Positions 35,137-42,597 of a stretch of DNA of 64,000 nucleotides are shown here, piece after piece. The stretch comes from Anaerolineaceae bacterium (GTDB taxonomy: Bacteria; Chloroflexota; Anaerolineae; Aggregatilineales; Phototrophicaceae). A program made the position numbers and the translations under genes. The notes under the pieces are model-generated. The model was not told the origin of the DNA. It saw only the letters and a list, made by a program, of their open reading frames with translations, and made no database searches. Location of the stretch: contig PABP01000036.1 in assembly GCA_002699585.1 (NCBI GenBank), positions 2,333-66,332 on the forward strand, given 5' to 3'. Positions within the stretch are counted from its first letter, which is position 1; each line of letters begins with the position of its first letter.

Positions 35137-35161
35137 GGGCACAATATATTGTGCCCCTACG
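35137..35161 (+). repeat. Palindrome-CCCTACG repeat (family B)
   Basis: GGGCACAATATATTGTGCCC followed by CTACG, identical to the copy at 21680. Confidence 0.7.
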
Positions 35162-35188
35162 TCACGTCATCAGAAGATGATAGCCGAA

Positions 35189-36202
35189 TCAAGTAGATGC
35201 GGGGAAATTGGCTGATGTATAGGCCTGTCCAGCTTTGGTGATGAGCAGGGCCTCGGCTGTCGGTAGCTGCTCAATGAGGGCTAGATCCGCCTGGGTACCC
35301 ATGACCAGCATGGTAGTCGAGAGCGCATCGGCATCGCAGGCTGTGGGAGCGATGACCGTCGCGCTGGCCAGTTCACCCGGAGAAATGCCGCTGGTCGGGT
35401 CGATGATGTGATGCAGGCGCAGATCGGGCGTGAAGGCATTTTGATAGTCGCCGGAGGTCGCCATCGCGCGGTTTTCCAGCGAGGTCATAATGGGAGCTGA
35501 TGACGAAGAGCGCGGACGCTCAATGCGTACATGCCAGGGGCGCTGGTCAGCATCGCCGTAAGCCTGTAAATCGCCACCTAATTCGACCAGAATGTGTTCA
35601 AAGCCGTGGTCGCGCAGGACGGCAGCACCCGCGTCGATAATGTAGCCCTTGGCGATGCCATCGAGGGTAATGGCCATGCCAGGTTTGCTTAACGAGATGC
35701 TATCCGGTGCGAGTGAGATCTGACGGTAATCAACGGTTTGCTGGGCCGCAGCAATCTGGTCATCACTGGGCATAGTGCCGGATTGGCTGCCCTGGCGATA
35801 AAGGCGCAGCACGGGTTCGACGGAGACATCGAACGCGCCACTACTGAGGTCACCATAGTGGATGGCTTTGGCCATGACATCAACGAAAGCCGGGTGCGCA
35901 TCTTGGAGATGGCCTTTGGCGTTGAGTTGGCTGAGCTGGCTGTTGGGCCGGAAGCGACTAAAAACATCTTCCAGGGCGGACATTTTGCCAAATGCCGCCG
36001 CAATGGCCTGACGGGCTTTTTCCGGCTGGTGACTGATGAGGGTCAGGTTGGCGACGCTGCCCAGGAGCATTTGCGTTTCCGTAACACGGGTCATCTGCTG
36101 CTGTTTGGCGAGGCCATAACCCACACCACCGACCAGCAAAGCGCTGGCCGCCGCTGTCATGCGAATAAATTGCCGTCTGGATATGTCATTGGATTGCGTC
36201 AT
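35189..36202 (-). CDS. apbE: FAD:protein FMN transferase
   Basis: 337 residues. A TAT-type signal (SRRQFIRMTAAASALLVGG) would send it outside the membrane. The ApbE core includes FSRFRPNSQLSQLN, SSGAFDVSVEPVLRLY, ITLDGIAKGYIIDAGAAVLRDHGFEHILVELGGDLQ and a Thr/Asp-rich C-terminus. ApbE enzymes attach FMN to a Thr in the motif D-G-x-[ST]-G-A-T. Exactly that motif occurs in the NosR/RdhC-like protein encoded 323 bp upstream, so this is its likely maturase. Last gene of the minus-strand Rdh operon. Confidence 0.95.
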   Translation of the reverse strand: MTQSNDISRRQFIRMTAAASALLVGGVGYGLAKQQQMTRVTETQMLLGSVANLTLISHQPEKARQAIAAAFGKMSALEDVFSRFRPNSQLSQLNAKGHLQDAHPAFVDVMAKAIHYGDLSSGAFDVSVEPVLRLYRQGSQSGTMPSDDQIAAAQQTVDYRQISLAPDSISLSKPGMAITLDGIAKGYIIDAGAAVLRDHGFEHILVELGGDLQAYGDADQRPWHVRIERPRSSSSAPIMTSLENRAMATSGDYQNAFTPDLRLHHIIDPTSGISPGELASATVIAPTACDADALSTTMLVMGTQADLALIEQLPTAEALLITKAGQAYTSANFPAST

Positions 36203-36240
36203 GATCAATTCGCTATCGACTCTGTGCCTATGACCTGGAC

Positions 36241-36567
36241 TTACGTTCCAGGGATTGGTTCTGGCGTCACTAATTCGGCCTCAGCCGTTTCTGTCGCGTG
36301 GGTCTCACTATTGCGGCCCTGCCCCTGGCCACCCCCGCCACCGTGATGTTCATCTTCATCGACGGGCTGGTAGCCCTCGGCCTGCATTGTCATCACGATG
36401 GGCGAGAGCGTCGGTGTCAGAGTAGGCGTCGATTGAATAGCCGCGCTTTGCGCTTCTGATAGGGCCAAACCCAGTGTCAGCACGACCATCGTCAGGCTGA
36501 TGCCCAGGTAGACGATTAGGAAGCCTATTTTGATGTCGAAACGGCTGTTTTGCTTCTTTGTTGCCAT
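36241..36567 (-). CDS. Small His/Gly-rich membrane protein
   Basis: 108 residues from MATKKQNSRFDIKIG. One transmembrane helix (about 14-38) is followed by a Thr/Pro-rich linker and the segment EDEHHGGGGGQGQG, then an acidic tail. Its start lies inside the end of the upstream NosR-like gene (43-bp overlap), so the two are translationally coupled. It may place a metal- or flavin-interacting tail outside the membrane; no family is recognised. Confidence 0.65.
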   Translation of the reverse strand: MATKKQNSRFDIKIGFLIVYLGISLTMVVLTLGLALSEAQSAAIQSTPTLTPTLSPIVMTMQAEGYQPVDEDEHHGGGGGQGQGRNSETHATETAEAELVTPEPIPGT

Positions 36568-37763
36568 GCGTTTTTCACCCAACGGCGACCTTCACCGATG
36601 TAATCCACGACAGGATCTAGCGGGCAGATATAGTTACAAAATGGGCGGTAAATCACCAGAGAGCCGAACAAGACCAGCACCAGCAGGACCCACTGCGGCC
36701 AGGAGCCTTGTAGGTCAAATAAAGTGCCAAACGGCTCATAGCTGACCGTACCCGGTTGGCGCAGGGCCAGTCCGAGGACAATGGCCGTAAAGGACAGCGC
36801 ACGCTGTACCCAGCGCAATTTGCTATAAAGCTGGCGCGGCTGATACGGCTTGGCCCCACTGATCGACCCTAAGATTTCCTGGGCAGCCCCAAAGGGACAG
36901 AACCAGGAGCAATATGGGTTTTTGCCCTGGATGCTGGTCACCAGGATGATGCCGAACACCAGGATGAACCAGTACAGGTTGGTGTGCCAGTCCGGCCAGT
37001 AACCTGATAAGAATGTGACCACATTGGAGAGCGTAAAGGGCTTGTTGAAAATAAAGCCGAGCGTCAGCAAGCCAGCGATCAGGACAGCCCAACGGCCATA
37101 TTTCTTGATGGTGGTGCGGCGCTTGAGGCGATGCAGCAAGAAGCTGACCACAAATAGCGCGATCAGAGCAACTTCCGGCGCGCCAAACTTGACGGGCTGC
37201 TGGTCCGGCGGTATGTCTGCGCCAGCGATAGCCGCCCCGCCGATTCCGCGTACAGCCTGACGGATACTCTGGGCGACGGCTTCCGAAGAGAGAGTCGCGC
37301 CACTAATGCCGTCAATGTCATCACCGAGAATGAGGGCATCGCTGTAATCCATGCCAGGGAACTGGTCATAGTAGTTTTGCAGGTCCAACTGATGGAAGAA
37401 ATTGGGCGTTTCGCCATGTTCGACAACAGCAACGTTGGTGATATTGCCATCGGGGTCGGTAGCGACCATCATCAGGATGGGACCGCCATAACCAGAAGCT
37501 GTACCGGCCATCGCGTAACCGATTACTTCCTCGCTGCCATCGACAGTCGCGTAACCCGTGAACAGGCCATTGCTGCCAGCTTCGATGCGGTCGGCAGTGG
37601 GTAACACGTCGGCGGCATAGGGCGTAACGTCTGTGCCTGCCCCGGCGCGGCCAATCACCCAGGCGGCGATCAAGATGACGAAGGCGGCCACTGTCACGAT
37701 GTTCTTTTGTCGCCGTTCTCGCGAGCGGCGTTCTTTGATGCTTATAGCAGCGGCTTTAGACAT
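36525..37763 (-). CDS. NosR/RdhC-like FMN-binding membrane ferredoxin
   Basis: About 412 residues from MSKAAAISIKERRSRERR. A first helix anchors an extracytoplasmic FMN-binding domain (about 60-170) with DGISGATLSS, where Thr157 is the predicted site of ApbE-attached FMN. Several membrane helices follow, with two CxxxCP motifs (CSWFCPFGAAQEI and CNYICPLDPVVDYIG) of the NapH/NosR/RdhC polyferredoxin type. It would carry electrons across or along the membrane to the exported RdhA proteins. Relatives in dehalogenating bacteria are RdhC. Encoded between the RdhB-like gene and apbE. Confidence 0.88.
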   Translation of the reverse strand: MSKAAAISIKERRSRERRQKNIVTVAAFVILIAAWVIGRAGAGTDVTPYAADVLPTADRIEAGSNGLFTGYATVDGSEEVIGYAMAGTASGYGGPILMMVATDPDGNITNVAVVEHGETPNFFHQLDLQNYYDQFPGMDYSDALILGDDIDGISGATLSSEAVAQSIRQAVRGIGGAAIAGADIPPDQQPVKFGAPEVALIALFVVSFLLHRLKRRTTIKKYGRWAVLIAGLLTLGFIFNKPFTLSNVVTFLSGYWPDWHTNLYWFILVFGIILVTSIQGKNPYCSWFCPFGAAQEILGSISGAKPYQPRQLYSKLRWVQRALSFTAIVLGLALRQPGTVSYEPFGTLFDLQGSWPQWVLLVLVLFGSLVIYRPFCNYICPLDPVVDYIGEGRRWVKNAWQQRSKTAVSTSK

Positions 37764-37794
37764 CGCTACAATCCCAATACTAAACAAGGTGAAT

Positions 37795-37823
37795 CCGGCA
37801 GATAGGATCTTCCCATCTGCCGG
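37795..37823 (-). other. Intercistronic stem-loop in Rdh operon
   Basis: A perfect 9-bp stem CCGGCAGAT / ATCTGCCGG around an 11-base loop lies between the RdhB-like gene and the NosR-like gene. There is no T-run, so it is more likely an mRNA processing or stability element than a terminator. Confidence 0.5.
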
Positions 37824-37860
37824 AATTTACATCAGATTATCGGTGTCGTTGCTAGCGCTG

Positions 37861-38127
37861 CTAGGCGGTTGTACGGCCACGAAGAGCACGAACGACGACG
37901 ATGACGGTCAGCAGGAGGGCTGGTATACCGAAGGAGGCCAGCAAGAACATGGCCGCACGCGGCTCCAGTTCTTCCATTGAGCCGTTGTAGTTGGCAATCG
38001 CCAAAATATAGAAGACGATTGCGAGTACCAGTACCACCCAGTCAAACCAGGCCAGCTTGATGCTGCTGTTCTTGAGAAAGAGCAGGCCCGCACCAATGAC
38101 GATTCCTAAGATCAACCAAAGTAACAT
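37861..38127 (-). CDS. rdhB: RdhB-like membrane anchor
   Basis: 88 residues with three hydrophobic helices (about 2-18, 27-46, 58-80) and the loop NYNGSMEELEPRAAMFLLASFGIPALLL, in which the EPRA stretch resembles RdhB anchors. AAAGGA precedes the ATG. The stop-to-start gap from the RdhA gene is 30 bp, as expected for rdhAB pairs. It would hold RdhA at the outer face of the cytoplasmic membrane. Confidence 0.75.
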   Translation of the reverse strand: MLLWLILGIVIGAGLLFLKNSSIKLAWFDWVVLVLAIVFYILAIANYNGSMEELEPRAAMFLLASFGIPALLLTVIVVVRALRGRTTA

Positions 38128-38157
38128 GAATCAGTCCTTTCCTGTGTGTCAGCGCGC

Positions 38158-39537
38158 CTAGGCGTCGGCATGACCTTGTGTCGAATCAATACCGTATTCA
38201 GGCAGGTCGAGCGTCCACCATTCTTCGGGGTCTTTCTGCGGCTCGTCCATTGGGCCAGAGCTGTAAACGTTGCGGCTGAGTTCTGCCAGCGCGCCATTGA
38301 AGATAGTCGTCGTACCAATCGTGCCTTTGACCATACTGTGGATGAGGGCACGATCCTTGACCGAGAACGGGCAAACGGCGAAGCAGATACCGCAGTTAGT
38401 GCCTGTTTCTGCCCAGTAGTTACGGCAGGTCAGGGCATTTTCGTACCAGGTCTTGACGCCGCCGCGGTTCCAGCCGCCCTGGGTATCGTATGAGGGATCC
38501 GGGCTGGTGCTGAGTGAACCAGACGGGCAGTAGGTGGCGCAGGTCATGCAAGATTTGCAGAAGTTGAAGATACCCGCGTCAATCGGCTTGGTTGGGGCCA
38601 CCGGCAGGTTGGTGACCATCTTGAAGACGCGCACCATCGGGCCGTATTCGGGCGTGATGAGGCGGTTCAAGCGGGAGAGTTCACCGAGGCCAGCCATCAC
38701 ACCAAAAGCGGGTGCAATACCGAGCGCGTTCGTCTGAGCTTCGCCCAGGCCATAGTAGCCGATACCACGCAGGAAGCCTTGCAAGCGGCTCTGGATAGCG
38801 CGATTACGGGCATAGGCCATCGATGTGGTGGCCGCACCGAGCGGGGTTGGACAGCGCGTCATGCCTTCTTGCGACATCTGCACGGTCCAGGTGATGACCC
38901 AGCGTGCTTTCTTGGGGATGATACGCTGTTCTTCAGTCTCATCCGGCACGTCTTGTTCTTCGCTGATGACAACTTCTTTGCCATCGGGATCGGTGGCGTA
39001 AATGAGCTTTTCAGTATTTTCGTCGAGTTCAACGAAGCCGACGGTGGCTGCACCAAAGGCGCGCAGTGCTGCGCGGATCATCTCAGAATTTTCTTCCGGG
39101 GTGCCTTCCCAACGCGGGATACCGCCTTCTTCCGGCGTGGTGACGTTGTCTGGTCCCAAGAAGGATTGATCTGAGCCGATGCCGCTGGCTTTATAAAGGG
39201 CGATGTCGCGCACGGAGTAACCGGGTTTACCCGCATTTGAGTGATCGTAGATGATCGTGCCACGCTGGGTGTTTAGCCGGGTGAAGGTTTCTTCATCCAG
39301 GTATTTGCTCCAGCCACGACGAACGGTGTTACGCTCATCAAAACGATAGATCGCTTCCCAGTCAATTTCGACGGTCGGCTTATCCACACTGCGGACCCAA
39401 GGTGGCCGCGGGGCAATACCAGCCTGGTCGCTCCAGCTTTCACCAAGGGCTTCAATCGGCCCTAGTGCGGCTGCGCCACCAATACCCAGCAGACCCATGT
39501 CCTTTAAGAACTCGCGTCTATTTAAACTGAATGGCAT
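38158..39537 (-). CDS. rdhA: Reductive-dehalogenase-like protein, paralogue 1
   Basis: 459 residues; the start MPFSLNRREFLKDMG behind AAAAGGAG is preferred to a longer frame from 39651 that overlaps the FmdB gene. The N-terminus is a TAT signal (RREFLKDMG). The core has GLGELSRLNRLITPEYGPMVRVFKM, the layout of cobalamin-binding RdhA catalytic domains. Two Fe-S motifs follow: Cys327/330/333/337 (CKSCMTCATYCP) and Cys371/382/385/389 (ending CGICFAVCP). It would reduce an organohalide or similar substrate outside the membrane. QueG-type epoxyqueuosine reductases share the core but lack the TAT signal and RdhB partner. The natural substrate is unknown. Confidence 0.88.
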   Translation of the reverse strand: MPFSLNRREFLKDMGLLGIGGAAALGPIEALGESWSDQAGIAPRPPWVRSVDKPTVEIDWEAIYRFDERNTVRRGWSKYLDEETFTRLNTQRGTIIYDHSNAGKPGYSVRDIALYKASGIGSDQSFLGPDNVTTPEEGGIPRWEGTPEENSEMIRAALRAFGAATVGFVELDENTEKLIYATDPDGKEVVISEEQDVPDETEEQRIIPKKARWVITWTVQMSQEGMTRCPTPLGAATTSMAYARNRAIQSRLQGFLRGIGYYGLGEAQTNALGIAPAFGVMAGLGELSRLNRLITPEYGPMVRVFKMVTNLPVAPTKPIDAGIFNFCKSCMTCATYCPSGSLSTSPDPSYDTQGGWNRGGVKTWYENALTCRNYWAETGTNCGICFAVCPFSVKDRALIHSMVKGTIGTTTIFNGALAELSRNVYSSGPMDEPQKDPEEWWTLDLPEYGIDSTQGHADA

Positions 39538-39607
39538 GTAATTTCTCCTTTTTATTACGCATACGTCATCTGACGTTTTGTCGCTAAGTTGGATTTGAAC
39601 TGTGTGA

Positions 39608-39853
39608 CTAACGTGGGTGGCAGGTCGCGCAGCCACTCCCCGCAGCACCACAACCTGAGCAAGGCGAGCTACCCGCTAATGCCCGCACTTGGCCATTTGT
39701 CGATGATGAAAAAATAGCCACATTACTGATGAGCCGCTGAGTTTCCAGCGATTGGCACTCTGGGCAGAGTGTGTCGGTATCCACATCGGCCATATGCTTA
39801 CGGACTTCAAATTGGGTTTGGCATGCCTCACAACGGTAGGTATATCGTGGCAT
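39608..39853 (-). CDS. FmdB-type zinc-ribbon protein
   Basis: 81 residues. MPRYTYRCEACQTQFEVRKHMAD and LCPECQS form a CxxC/CxxC zinc ribbon of the FmdB/CxxC_CxxC_SSSS regulatory family. An extra Cys-rich tail (SPCSGCGAAGSGCATCHP) is typical of longer members. It is the first gene after the cobalamin riboswitch and is followed 71 bp later by rdhA paralogue 1. It could assist metal delivery, regulation or cofactor insertion for the Rdh system; this is inference. Confidence 0.85.
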   Translation of the reverse strand: MPRYTYRCEACQTQFEVRKHMADVDTDTLCPECQSLETQRLISNVAIFSSSTNGQVRALAGSSPCSGCGAAGSGCATCHPR

Positions 39854-39909
39854 GGGGGCTCCCTTCTTGATTCAATGGCTCCTGATTGGGGGAGCCTGGG
39901 CTTAGAAAA

Positions 39910-39944
39910 CAAAAAAACCGGCAATCCACTTGGATTGTCCGGTT
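39910..39944 (-). terminator. Riboswitch expression-platform terminator
   Basis: On the minus strand: AACCGG-A-CAATCC, loop AAGT, GGATTG-CCGG then TTTTTTTG. A strong intrinsic terminator lying about 20-50 bp after the B12 box and 57 bp before the FmdB-type start. Confidence 0.9.
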
Positions 39945-39963
39945 CTCAAGGCTCGTGAGAATG

Positions 39964-40086
39964 TCGGTGTATGGTCAGGGTACCCTGGCTCCTGAGGTGG
40001 TATGTTGCGATCCCCTCAGTCACAGTTGCGGCCCAGCATCGGTCTTTCACCGATTTTCCCCTGTGACGCTACGTCTTATCTAGCGT
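39964..40086 (-). promoter_or_regulatory. Cobalamin riboswitch
   Basis: Minus-strand sequence includes GGGGAAAATCGGTGAAAGAC, GATGCTGGGCCGCAACTGTG and the B12 box GAGCCAGGGTACCCTGACC. These match the core of the cobalamin aptamer (GGGAA...GGTG.AA..CC, GCTG..CCGCAACTGT, AGCCAGG.AC). A TACTAT hexamer at 40097-40092 could be the -10 that starts the leader. The terminator at 39910 suggests transcription is stopped when cobalamin is bound. The first gene controlled is the FmdB-type protein, then rdhA paralogue 1 and the rest of the operon. Confidence 0.93.
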
Positions 40087-40149
40087 CTTACATAGTATGG
40101 CGCAGCAGGGGTTATCTGTCTGTCGGGAGGCTCTTGATACGCTGTCAGG

Positions 40150-40193
40150 AAAAGCCCTATTTTGCGGGCATCTTTGTAGGGTTTTTCCCTACA
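40150..40193 (-). terminator. Weak terminator after rdhA paralogue 2
   Basis: Minus-strand hairpin TGTAGGGAAAAACCCTACA is followed by a second one, GCCCGCAAAATAGGGC with TTTTCC. It would separate the upstream unit from the riboswitch-controlled unit. Confidence 0.5.
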
Positions 40194-40198
40194 GGCTG

Positions 40199-41581
40199 TT
40201 AGTCCTTGTCCGTACGGATGCCAAACTCCGGCAGGTCCAGCGACCACCAGCCTTCGGGGTCTTTCTGGATGCCATAGCCGAAGGCATCGTCCATGTTGCG
40301 CGTCATCTCATTGAGGAACGGCATCTCGGAGATTTGCATGCGGATCAGGTCATGCATGAAGCTCTGGTTGCGTTTGGAAAACGGGCATACCGAGAAGCAA
40401 ATGCCACAGTTGGTGCCGAGTTCTTCATACCAGTAGCGTTTGCAGCGCACGGAATCTTCAAACCAGGCTTGATGGCCGGGGTTGTTCCACTCGCCGATGG
40501 GTTGCCAGTTGGGGTCGGTTTCAAAGCTGAGAGCACTCGGTGGGCAGGCTTCCGCACATTTTTTGCAGGATCGGCAAAAACGGGCGATGCCAGCGTCGAT
40601 GGGCTTATCGGGAGCCAGCGGCAAATCCGTAACCATTTTGAAGATACGCACCATTGGGCCGTATTCCGGGGTGATGACGCGATTGAGGCGCGACAGCTCC
40701 CCCAGGCCAGCCATGACAGCCAGTGCAGGGGCAATCCCCAGGCCGTTGAGGGCGGCTTCGCCCATGCCCTGATAACCCAGACCGCGCAAAAATTCCTGAG
40801 CGTTGTTCTGGATCATGAGGCCGCGCTGATAACTTTCGCGGGTGGTCGTCTGGGCGATTTTGGTGGGCGCACGCTTCATCGCCAGGTCGGACATCTGCAC
40901 CGCGTAGACGATCACCCACTGGGCTTTGTTAGGGATGACGCGCTTGTCGTCGTCCTCGTAGGCCTGTTCGACATCATCAAAGATGATTTGTTTGCCATCG
41001 TGGTCCACGCTGTAGATGAGTTTGCGGGTGTTGTCATCGAGCTTGACGAAGCCGACTAAGGCAGCGCCCATCTGATGCAGGGCGACTTTGACCATCGCGG
41101 CGTTTTCTTCCGGCGTGCCATGCCAGGGTTCTAAGCCCTCATCCTGGGGGCGAGGCGCTTGCTGCGGCCCTAAGAAAGTACGTGGCATGACCTCGCGCAC
41201 ACTATGGAAAGCATTGACCAGGGCCGTATCGCGCAGGGTGTATCCGGCCTGATTATTGGCCAAGCGCTGCTGCTGTATTTGGCGACGGGCTTCTTGGAGG
41301 CGCTTATTCTCTTCCTCAGTGGCAAAGCGATTGAGACCATCCCCCAACAACGTATTTTGCTGGGCATTGACGCGTTGCATGGCTTCCCATTTGATACCGA
41401 GGGTTGGTTCATCCACCTGACGCACCCACCAGGGCCGCCGATAAACGCCGCCTGATGTTGTCTCGCCGAGTTGCTCACCGAGGGCGGTCGCGCCGACGGC
41501 ACCCGACACGCCGAGAGTGATCCCGGCCATGCCCATGTTCTTCAAGAAATCGCGGCGGCTAGGGTTATCGTGCTGGCTCAT
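40199..41581 (-). CDS. rdhA: Reductive-dehalogenase-like protein, paralogue 2
   Basis: 460 residues with GGAGGAAT before the ATG. TAT signal SRRDFLKNMGMAGITLGVSG. The core GLGELSRLNRVITPEYGPMVRIFKMVTDLPL and the Fe-S motifs Cys336/339/342/346 (CRSCKKCAEACP) and Cys380/392/395/399 (ending CGICFSVCP) parallel paralogue 1, as does the C-terminal WWSLDLPEFGI. It would be a cobalamin and iron-sulfur enzyme outside the membrane. Unlike paralogue 1 it lies before the riboswitch and follows the two-component genes, so the two copies are probably controlled differently. Confidence 0.88.
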   Translation of the reverse strand: MSQHDNPSRRDFLKNMGMAGITLGVSGAVGATALGEQLGETTSGGVYRRPWWVRQVDEPTLGIKWEAMQRVNAQQNTLLGDGLNRFATEEENKRLQEARRQIQQQRLANNQAGYTLRDTALVNAFHSVREVMPRTFLGPQQAPRPQDEGLEPWHGTPEENAAMVKVALHQMGAALVGFVKLDDNTRKLIYSVDHDGKQIIFDDVEQAYEDDDKRVIPNKAQWVIVYAVQMSDLAMKRAPTKIAQTTTRESYQRGLMIQNNAQEFLRGLGYQGMGEAALNGLGIAPALAVMAGLGELSRLNRVITPEYGPMVRIFKMVTDLPLAPDKPIDAGIARFCRSCKKCAEACPPSALSFETDPNWQPIGEWNNPGHQAWFEDSVRCKRYWYEELGTNCGICFSVCPFSKRNQSFMHDLIRMQISEMPFLNEMTRNMDDAFGYGIQKDPEGWWSLDLPEFGIRTDKD

Positions 41582-41584
41582 GGG

Positions 41585-41923
41585 CTATTCCTCCACATCC
41601 ATGACATCCATATCGGCATCGGAAGCCCGTACGATGTCTTGTTCAGTTGCATCCTGGTGGACCACATCGCGGTAAACGCTGCGGCTTTCAATGATTTTTG
41701 TGATTTCGATAGTCAGTCCGGCCATCAGCAGCACTAGGAACATACCCCCGGCCACCACCCCAGGCTGCACCTCACGCTCGGCAAAACTAGCCAGGGAGAA
41801 CTCCAATAAGATGGCCAAAGCGACCAGCCACAAGAACCAGGCCATCCAGGAAGCACAGGGCCGCCGCCGGATGCGCAGGAAAAAATAGTCTGGTGATGCT
41901 GGGTGGGGCTTATGGTCGCTCAC
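41585..41923 (-). CDS. Small membrane protein, RdhB-like partner
   Basis: 112 residues with two transmembrane helices (about 25-47 and 55-75), a basic N-terminus and an acidic tail. It starts in ATGA overlapping the response-regulator stop codon and ends 3 bp before the rdhA paralogue 2 start. By position it is the membrane anchor of that RdhA; the sequence itself is not clearly RdhB. Confidence 0.65.
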   Translation of the reverse strand: MSDHKPHPASPDYFFLRIRRRPCASWMAWFLWLVALAILLEFSLASFAEREVQPGVVAGGMFLVLLMAGLTIEITKIIESRSVYRDVVHQDATEQDIVRASDADMDVMDVEE

Positions 41924-42588
41924 TTGGTCTCCAGGAGTTCATGCTTGAGGGCGTACTGCACCAAGTCAGCGCGGCGTTCTAGATTGAGTTTTTCCATGAC
42001 GCGCTGGCGGTAGGTATCGACTGTTTTGGGGCTGATGAAAAGCATCTCGCCCATTTCCTTGCTGCTATAGCCGAGGGCGGTCATGATGAGCACTTCGCGC
42101 TCACGGTCGCTGAGCAGGTCGAGTTCACTGGGTGGTTTTTCTTCCGGCTCCTGATTTTGATCGCGGTAGTCGGCTAGCAGCACATTGGTCACACCGGGCG
42201 TCAGATAAGAATTACCCTGAGCGATTTGGCGAATGGCGGCGATGAGTTCGGTATCGGCGGCGCTCTTGAGGACATAGCCTGCACCGCCGGCCTGCATCAC
42301 ATGACGGATGTACTGGGTATCGGCATGCATGGTCAGCACCAGCACGCGCGTATCCGGGTGCTGTTGGGTGCAATCTTCGATGATGTCCAAGCCTTTGACT
42401 TCCGGCATCATCAAGTCGAGCACGACCACATCGGGGCGCAGAGCAGCAATCTGGGCCAGAGCTTCACGGCCATTGCTAGCTTCACCTACGACGGTGAGGT
42501 CCGGCTCGCTGTTGAGCAAGGCTTTGAGGCCAGCCCGCAGGACAGCGTGGTCATCAGCGAGCAAGATGCGAATGGGGATGGTCTCCAT
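41920..42588 (-). CDS. NarL-type response regulator
   Basis: 222 residues. Receiver domain with ADDHAVLRAG and the phosphoacceptor Asp58 in VVVLDLMMPE; conserved Thr and Lys follow (VLVLTMHAD, VLKSAAD). C-terminal LuxR/GerE helix-turn-helix: LLSDREREVLIMTALGYSSKEMGEMLFISPKTVDTYRQRVMEKL. AGGAGCACATT precedes the ATG. It overlaps the next gene by 4 bp and follows the kinase by 9 bp, so it is the likely activator of the Rdh genes. Confidence 0.94.
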   Translation of the reverse strand: METIPIRILLADDHAVLRAGLKALLNSEPDLTVVGEASNGREALAQIAALRPDVVVLDLMMPEVKGLDIIEDCTQQHPDTRVLVLTMHADTQYIRHVMQAGGAGYVLKSAADTELIAAIRQIAQGNSYLTPGVTNVLLADYRDQNQEPEEKPPSELDLLSDREREVLIMTALGYSSKEMGEMLFISPKTVDTYRQRVMEKLNLERRADLVQYALKHELLETK

Positions 42589-42597
42589 AATGTGCTC

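Noticed and set aside
38158-39651. Longer start of rdhA paralogue 1 at 39651
   Set aside because: It would overlap the FmdB gene and put 38 residues before the TAT signal; the ATG at 39537 has AAAAGGAG and begins at the signal.
40097-41059. Long open frame (320 codons) on the plus strand opposite rdhA paralogue 2
   Set aside because: It lies antisense to a clear TAT/Fe-S protein, has no ribosome site and no recognisable domain; the codon structure of the real gene explains it.
38158-41581. Epoxyqueuosine reductase (QueG) as identity of the two RdhA proteins
   Set aside because: QueG proteins are cytoplasmic; both proteins here have TAT signals, small membrane partners and a cobalamin riboswitch and NosR-like context. 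Phylogeny would be needed to exclude it fully.
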